Part shown: positions 15,425 through 18,713 of the stretch, piece by piece
Layout: the number at the start of each line of letters is the position of its first letter
How positions within the stretch are numbered: the stretch's first letter is position 1
NCBI GenBank assembly: GCA_023409615.1
Contig: JAEYRF010000081.1
Span: forward strand, 1-18,713
Direction: 5' to 3'
DNA length: 18,713 nucleotides
DNA from: Bacillota bacterium
Lineage (GTDB): Bacteria; Bacillota; Clostridia; Acetivibrionales; DTU013
Translations under genes and position numbers: made by a program
Notes under the pieces: generated by a model
What the model was told of the DNA's origin: nothing
Seen by the model: the letters and a program-made list of their open reading frames with translations, nothing else
Databases searched by the model: none

Positions 15425-15474
15425 GGGGGAAACTTCTCAACTTTCCACCTTCAGCCTGCAGGTGAATAGTTGAG
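15425..15474 (+). repeat. REP-like repeat with its own hairpin
   Basis: GGGGGAAACTTCTCAACTTT (15425-15444) is a variant copy (GAAACTTCTC instead of GACACTTCTC). Its CTCAACT (15436-15442) pairs with AGTTGAG (15468-15474), and within that CACCT (15446-15450) pairs with AGGTG (15460-15464). The result is an imperfect hairpin with an unpaired G-rich head, the arrangement seen in classical REP units. Confidence 0.75.
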
Positions 15475-15565
15475 TAAAAAAAGATAATATGAACGTTATA
15501 AAACATTTGGTCTTTAGCGATTATTGAGAATACATAGGGAATATCCTCTCTTTTGAAGATTAATA

Positions 15566-15609
15566 AAAATGACAACAGACGAAAACAAAATTTCATCCAT
15601 TGTCATTTT
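15566..15609 (-). terminator. Terminator hairpin of the hemerythrin operon
   Basis: On the minus strand, AAAATGACAATGGATGAAA pairs over 19 bp with TTTCGTCTGTTGTCATTTT, using three G-T wobbles around a 6-nt TTTTGT loop, and runs into a five-T tract. It lies 57 nt past the hemerythrin stop. On the plus strand the wobbles become A-C mismatches, so the fold is favoured only in minus-strand RNA. Confidence 0.75.
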
Positions 15610-15665
15610 ACATATCTATAGTAATTTTCTCGAATTCCTGCCTACGCTTACTCACTTCTACTTAC

Positions 15666-16085
15666 TCAAATTATGATGCCATTCTCCTTGAAATATGTTG
15701 CGTATTTACGATCTTCCAGTAAGATGTGACTGCTGATCCATTCGGAAAGAAAATCAACGATGTCAAGAACCGCCTGATGCTGATCCTCATCAATATCTTT
15801 GCCGGAAATTGCCTTTATCTTATTGATGTAGAATTTATGCTCATGCAACTGTTGTGTGAAGCCGTCATAATTATGTGTTTTCATAATGTTTTCTTCATAA
15901 TTGAAATGATATACCGTGTACTCAAGAAGCTCATTCAACATTTCCAGTATCTCATCATAATGATCATATGAATCATTTAGGACAGCAAGGTCATACACCC
16001 TTGCCCCAATTGCAAAAAGCCGTTTGTGTTGCTTATCGATCTCCTCAATATGTAGATTAAACCGATCCTTCCACTCAAATGCCAT
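15666..16085 (-). CDS. Bacteriohemerythrin (first)
   Basis: A 139-residue single-domain hemerythrin, a non-haem di-iron four-helix bundle that binds O2. Visible ligand positions are His20 (IDKQH), His60 and Glu64 (YHFNYEEN), His83 (HEHKFY), His120 and Asp125 (SHILLEDRKY). The position four residues before His83, where the HxxxH pair normally has its first histidine, is Gln79. A nearby His81 or His71 might substitute, but the spacing is not standard. The ATG at 16085 has AAAGGAGG (16101-16094 on the minus strand) 8 nt upstream. It is the last gene of a probable three-gene unit before the terminator hairpin at 15566-15609. Its job could be O2 or NO sensing, O2 delivery or iron storage; none is shown by sequence alone. 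Confidence 0.88.
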   Translation of the reverse strand: MAFEWKDRFNLHIEEIDKQHKRLFAIGARVYDLAVLNDSYDHYDEILEMLNELLEYTVYHFNYEENIMKTHNYDGFTQQLHEHKFYINKIKAISGKDIDEDQHQAVLDIVDFLSEWISSHILLEDRKYATYFKENGIII

Positions 16086-16121
16086 TTCATAATCCTCCTT
16101 TCGTTACCTACTCTCCATTAA

Positions 16122-16181
16122 TTTCACCCTGCTTCTTTTACCCTGCTTCTTTTCACCTTGCCTAGTTTTACCTTGCTCAAT
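16122..16181. repeat. Imperfect ~15-bp pyrimidine-rich tandem repeat
   Basis: Four units run head-to-tail in the gap between the two hemerythrin genes: TTTCACCCTGCTTC (16122), TTTTACCCTGCTTC (16136), TTTTCACCTTGCCTAG (16150) and TTTTACCTTGCTCAAT (16166). In minus-strand RNA they form a purine-rich stretch with GCAGGG and GCAAGG steps just upstream of the ribosome site. Confidence 0.6.
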
Positions 16182-16266
16182 CTGTTCCATTGTTTCCATT
16201 ATCTAAAACAATTTCTAGTTATGACAAGTATATGTAATCCACTAAAAACCCACTAACCCCTTACGA

Positions 16267-16683
16267 TTACTTGACACCTTTTTCGGCAAGAAACGGTTTA
16301 TACCTCATATCAGTCTTTAAAATATGCTCTGCGATCCAATCAGATACAAAAGTAATCAGATCCACTGTTGCTTCTTTCTGATTTGAATCAATACCTTTTT
16401 TTTCTATGCGTTGCAGCTTCTTAATCATAAAAACATGTTCAAGCCTGTGCGATTCAATATCCTTAAAGTTGCATTTCTCCATTAACTTTTCTTCAAATTC
16501 GAAATGGTAAAGCGTGTAAAGCTTCAGTTCCTCAAAAATTTCTGCTATTTTATCGTAATTGCCAAATCTATCTTTCAGCAGTACAAGGTTGTATATTTTC
16601 TCTCCTATTTCGAACATCTTCCTGTGCTGTTTGTCAATAGCTGCAACATTTACGCTATATTCATCCATCCATTCAAAATACAT
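16267..16683 (-). CDS. Bacteriohemerythrin (second)
   Basis: A 138-residue single-domain hemerythrin, paralogous to the next gene downstream, with the same MxFEW start. All ligand positions look complete: the histidine of IDKQH, YHFEFEEKLM (His and Glu), the HxxxH pair in SHRLEHVF, and EHILKTDMRY (His and Asp). The open frame extends to 16728, but the ATG at 16683 has AAAGGGAG (16697-16690) 6 nt upstream. It also gives a product matching its paralogue in length; the extra 15 residues are unlike the family. It starts 63 nt after the stop of the GGDEF-EAL gene, on the same strand. A 181-nt gap with a pyrimidine-rich repeat separates it from the other hemerythrin. Confidence 0.88.
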   Translation of the reverse strand: MYFEWMDEYSVNVAAIDKQHRKMFEIGEKIYNLVLLKDRFGNYDKIAEIFEELKLYTLYHFEFEEKLMEKCNFKDIESHRLEHVFMIKKLQRIEKKGIDSNQKEATVDLITFVSDWIAEHILKTDMRYKPFLAEKGVK

Positions 16684-16746
16684 TTTCATCTCCCTTTGGA
16701 AGTAACATTTGATGTCATTTTTGCACATGTAAGTCTCAGCACTATT

Positions 16747-18438
16747 TTAACATAATTCGACTCTTTTCGCATCTGAATAATTTAATTCTCCAGCCTCAAT
16801 CAGTTTCATCGCTTCATCCCGCGGTACCGGCCGACTAAAAAGATATCCCTGGATCAAATCACATTCATGCCTCTTCAAATACTGCAACTGTTCCTTATTT
16901 TCAACTCCTTCTGCTACCACGCACATCCCCATCCTCCTACCCATCCTGACAATGTGCTCGGCAAGTGAGTTCTCCTCACTATCAATGATATCGTCAATAA
17001 ATGATTTATCGATTTTTATAGTTGAAATTGGTAGTTGTCTCAAGTTACTAAATGAAGAATAACCTTGTCCAAAATCGTCAAGCGCAATCCTGACACCATT
17101 TTCCTTCAAACTCTCTAGCTTCGGCCCAATCAAATCATAGGATTCCATCAGAACCGTTTCCGTGATCTCCAACTCAACAGAACAGGGCTCAAGTCCATAA
17201 AACTCCGGTGTGTCCATAACTAAATTGATAAAATCATTCTGGTGAATCTGCAGCATCGAAATGTTTATGGAGATGGTCAAATTTTTGTAACCCTTGCTAT
17301 GGAGGTCTTTCAAAAATGCGCATGCACATCTCATGACCCAAAATCCTAACGGTATAATCAGGTGTGTTTCCTCTGCGATCTTTATAAACGAAAGAGGCGG
17401 TACAAACCCAAGTTCAGGGCTTTTCCATCGCAGCAACGCTTCAAACCCTCTGATTTTATTTTCCTTCAAATCCAACTGAGGCTGATAATAGAGCTCAAAT
17501 TCATTTTTATCGGGCGCAGTGTTCAAATGCTTTTCTATTATTAATCTCTCACTGAAGGTCTCCTTCATAAGATTGTCATATACCACATAATTGTTTCCAC
17601 CAAGTCCCTTCGCCTGATACATTGCATTGTCGGCAAATTTAAGTAATTCTTCAACATCATCTCCCTGGCAATGGTGCATTGCGATACCTATACTTAAGCT
17701 AACATGGAGAGTACAGCCTGAAATTATGAATTTCTCTTTGAATCCGGCAAGAATATGGGCTGCAAATACCTCAGCATCATCTTTCTCACAAATATTATGT
17801 AAAACAACAATAAACTCATCGCCGCTTGATTTATAAAGATAGCAATCCTTTTTCAGCAGTGATGTCAACCTGTCACTGACTTTACAAATAAGTTGATCAG
17901 CACAGACATGTCCAATTGAGTCATTAATATTCTTGAAGTTATCAATATCGATAAATAGTAATGCATTAATCTTGTCCTGGTGTGGGGGAAAATACTTATC
18001 AGCGTTTTCAAGTAATGACGTTCTATTGGGAAGCCCCGTTAACATATCATGATAGGCAATATACGCGAGCTTATTTTCAGCTTTTTGTGATTGCTCGTAG
18101 TTCGAAAGTATCTCTTCATATTGCCGCCTAAGTTTTTCACCAGAGGCTTCCAACTCATTATAAGACTTAGTAACCTCAATGAGACTATTCAAAAGAGCAC
18201 TTCTTTTTGTTTTAAATCTCCTTATGTGAAGCAATAAAAAGCATACTAATAGGGTTAATAAAAGAATTATGCTTAAGAAATATCTATTTACAAATAAATA
18301 ATCGTGGATGCTGCTTTTCTGCATATAGTCTGCCATATCACCACCCGATGCATATACACTGTCTGACGAGAAAACATATATGCAATTCAATATTGTGATA
18401 TGAATTGTAATAATCTGCTTCTTAATTCCTGGTATCAC
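16747..18438 (-). CDS. Membrane GGDEF-EAL cyclic-di-GMP signalling protein
   Basis: A 563-residue protein. The N-terminus has a hydrophobic segment (about 8-31), a short outside loop, a membrane helix (53-71) and a probable coiled coil (75-125). The GGDEF domain follows (about 126-290), with DMLTGLPNR and the signature as SGDEF (205-209). No RxxD inhibitory site is seen at the usual place. The EAL domain (about 298-550) is well conserved: EALLRW (333-338), Asn392, EITE (424-427), DDFGQGYS (454-461), Lys475, EGVE (510-513) and QGYLFSRP (530-537). Phosphodiesterase activity on c-di-GMP is therefore likely. SGDEF domains may be active or act as GTP sensors. The start is GTG with only GGGG (18450-18447 on the minus strand) as ribosome site, so Met35 is an alternative. 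No PAS or GAF sensor domain is present. Confidence 0.88.
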   Translation of the reverse strand: MIPGIKKQIITIHITILNCIYVFSSDSVYASGGDMADYMQKSSIHDYLFVNRYFLSIILLLTLLVCFLLLHIRRFKTKRSALLNSLIEVTKSYNELEASGEKLRRQYEEILSNYEQSQKAENKLAYIAYHDMLTGLPNRTSLLENADKYFPPHQDKINALLFIDIDNFKNINDSIGHVCADQLICKVSDRLTSLLKKDCYLYKSSGDEFIVVLHNICEKDDAEVFAAHILAGFKEKFIISGCTLHVSLSIGIAMHHCQGDDVEELLKFADNAMYQAKGLGGNNYVVYDNLMKETFSERLIIEKHLNTAPDKNEFELYYQPQLDLKENKIRGFEALLRWKSPELGFVPPLSFIKIAEETHLIIPLGFWVMRCACAFLKDLHSKGYKNLTISINISMLQIHQNDFINLVMDTPEFYGLEPCSVELEITETVLMESYDLIGPKLESLKENGVRIALDDFGQGYSSFSNLRQLPISTIKIDKSFIDDIIDSEENSLAEHIVRMGRRMGMCVVAEGVENKEQLQYLKRHECDLIQGYLFSRPVPRDEAMKLIEAGELNYSDAKRVELC

Positions 18439-18453
18439 TAAAAGTACCCCATT

Positions 18454-18482
18454 TTTATCTCAAAACAAAAATCTATAGACAA
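18454..18482 (-). promoter_or_regulatory. Proximal promoter candidate of the GGDEF-EAL gene
   Basis: Minus strand TTGTCT (18482-18477), 17-nt spacer, GATAAA (18459-18454). Its start would lie only ~10 nt before the GTG, nearly leaderless, so it competes with the distal candidate. Confidence 0.35.
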
Positions 18483-18495
18483 CTACAGATAATGT

Positions 18496-18513
18496 TATTA
18501 TGTTAACATAATA
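18496..18513. promoter_or_regulatory. 18-bp palindrome, candidate operator
   Basis: TATTATGTTAACATAATA is a perfect palindrome, 14 nt upstream of the proximal -35 box of the GGDEF-EAL gene. It lies within the leader if the distal promoter is used. Confidence 0.45.
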
Positions 18514-18593
18514 TGGTTTATTATTAGTCATAATATCTCTATGCATCCCTCAATATAACGCCATTTTATGCCAGTTTTGCGAGGATTGCTCTG

Positions 18594-18648
18594 TGTCCTA
18601 TGAAAAAGGACAAGAGAAAGTGTAGCATAATCATTCATATTATGTCAA
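18594..18648 (-). promoter_or_regulatory. Distal promoter candidate and leader hairpin of the GGDEF-EAL gene
   Basis: Minus strand TTGACA (18648-18643, perfect), 18-nt spacer, TACACT (18624-18619). The predicted start near 18612 coincides with a 6-bp hairpin TGTCCT/AGGACA (18612-18594). Downstream, GCAATCCTC and GAGGGATGC can pair (one mismatch, one wobble), so the ~170-nt leader is structured. It does not match a riboswitch consensus I know. Confidence 0.45.
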
Positions 18649-18652
18649 CAAA

Positions 18653-18713
18653 TTGGAGGGGGTATGTGGGGGGGGGGGTTTTCAAAAATTTGCCCGGCGG
18701 GGGGAGGGGTTTT
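18653..18713. other. G-rich low-complexity end of the window
   Basis: This stretch contains an 11-G run (18668-18678) and further G4-G6 runs, unlike the base composition of the rest of the window. It is probably a sequencing or assembly artefact at a contig end. Confidence 0.6.

Noticed and set aside
15396..15596. 66-residue minus-strand frame
   Set aside because: It runs through the REP-like hairpin, part of the terminator and the promoter of the SLH-protein gene, with no ribosome site. Non-coding.
18530..18612. GEMM-I (c-di-GMP-I) riboswitch before the GGDEF-EAL gene
   Set aside because: A CACAGAGCAA stretch recalls the conserved GCACAGGGCAAACC, but the GACGCAAAGCC half and the GNRA-capped stem are missing.

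Overview
The window looks like chromosomal DNA from an anaerobic, spore-forming member of the Clostridia (Bacillota), possibly near the Ruminiclostridium/Acetivibrio group, though I cannot fix the genus. The evidence is moderate-to-low GC, strong AGGAGG-type ribosome sites, TTG/GTG starts, a YtvI-type sporulation permease, a LysM-CAP secreted protein of the spore or wall type, an SLH-anchored surface protein, a ferredoxin-linked [FeFe] hydrogenase of the clostridial group B type, and stand-alone bacteriohemerythrins. There are no rRNA, tRNA, phage or CRISPR genes. The last ~60 bases contain G homopolymers and the first ~100 are a tandem repeat, so both edges look like assembly ends.

Layout. 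1-440: a 13-bp minisatellite, then four copies of a dispersed repeat, then the lysC promoter. 441-1808 (+): aspartate kinase. 1868-7184 (-): a TVP38/DedA-like membrane protein, then the topoisomerase IV pair parE-parC, with a repeat cluster between parE and parC. 7422-8027 (+): a secreted LysM-CAP protein with its own terminator. 8172-9354 (-): a split ThrE-type threonine/serine exporter. 9622-10548 (+): a REP-associated tyrosine transposase (RAYT, Y1/HUH family). 10838-11887 (+): YtvI/AI-2E permease. 12203-13585 (+): group B-like [FeFe] hydrogenase. 13701-15308 (-): secreted transglutaminase-like protein with three SLH repeats. 15666-18438 (-): a GGDEF-EAL cyclic-di-GMP protein followed by two hemerythrins and a strong terminator hairpin.

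The most striking structure is not a gene. About fifteen copies of a short repeat (consensus GGGGGACACTTCTCAACTTT, with GACGTTTCTC, GACGCTTCTC and GAAACTTCTC variants) sit in nearly every larger intergenic gap, in both orientations, alone, in tandem or as inverted pairs, and never inside a convincing gene. Two copies lie just upstream of the RAYT gene. RAYTs are domesticated IS200/IS605-type nucleases known in other bacteria to be tied to REP repeats, so I infer that this RAYT and these repeats form a clostridial REP/RAYT system. One ORF-based ParC start is an artefact of translating through two repeats.

A second unit of interest is the GGDEF-EAL protein with two single-domain hemerythrins on the same strand, arranged as a possible oxygen- or iron-linked c-di-GMP module. 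Gene identities rest on motif recognition by eye; promoters, operators and the RAYT-repeat link are inference.
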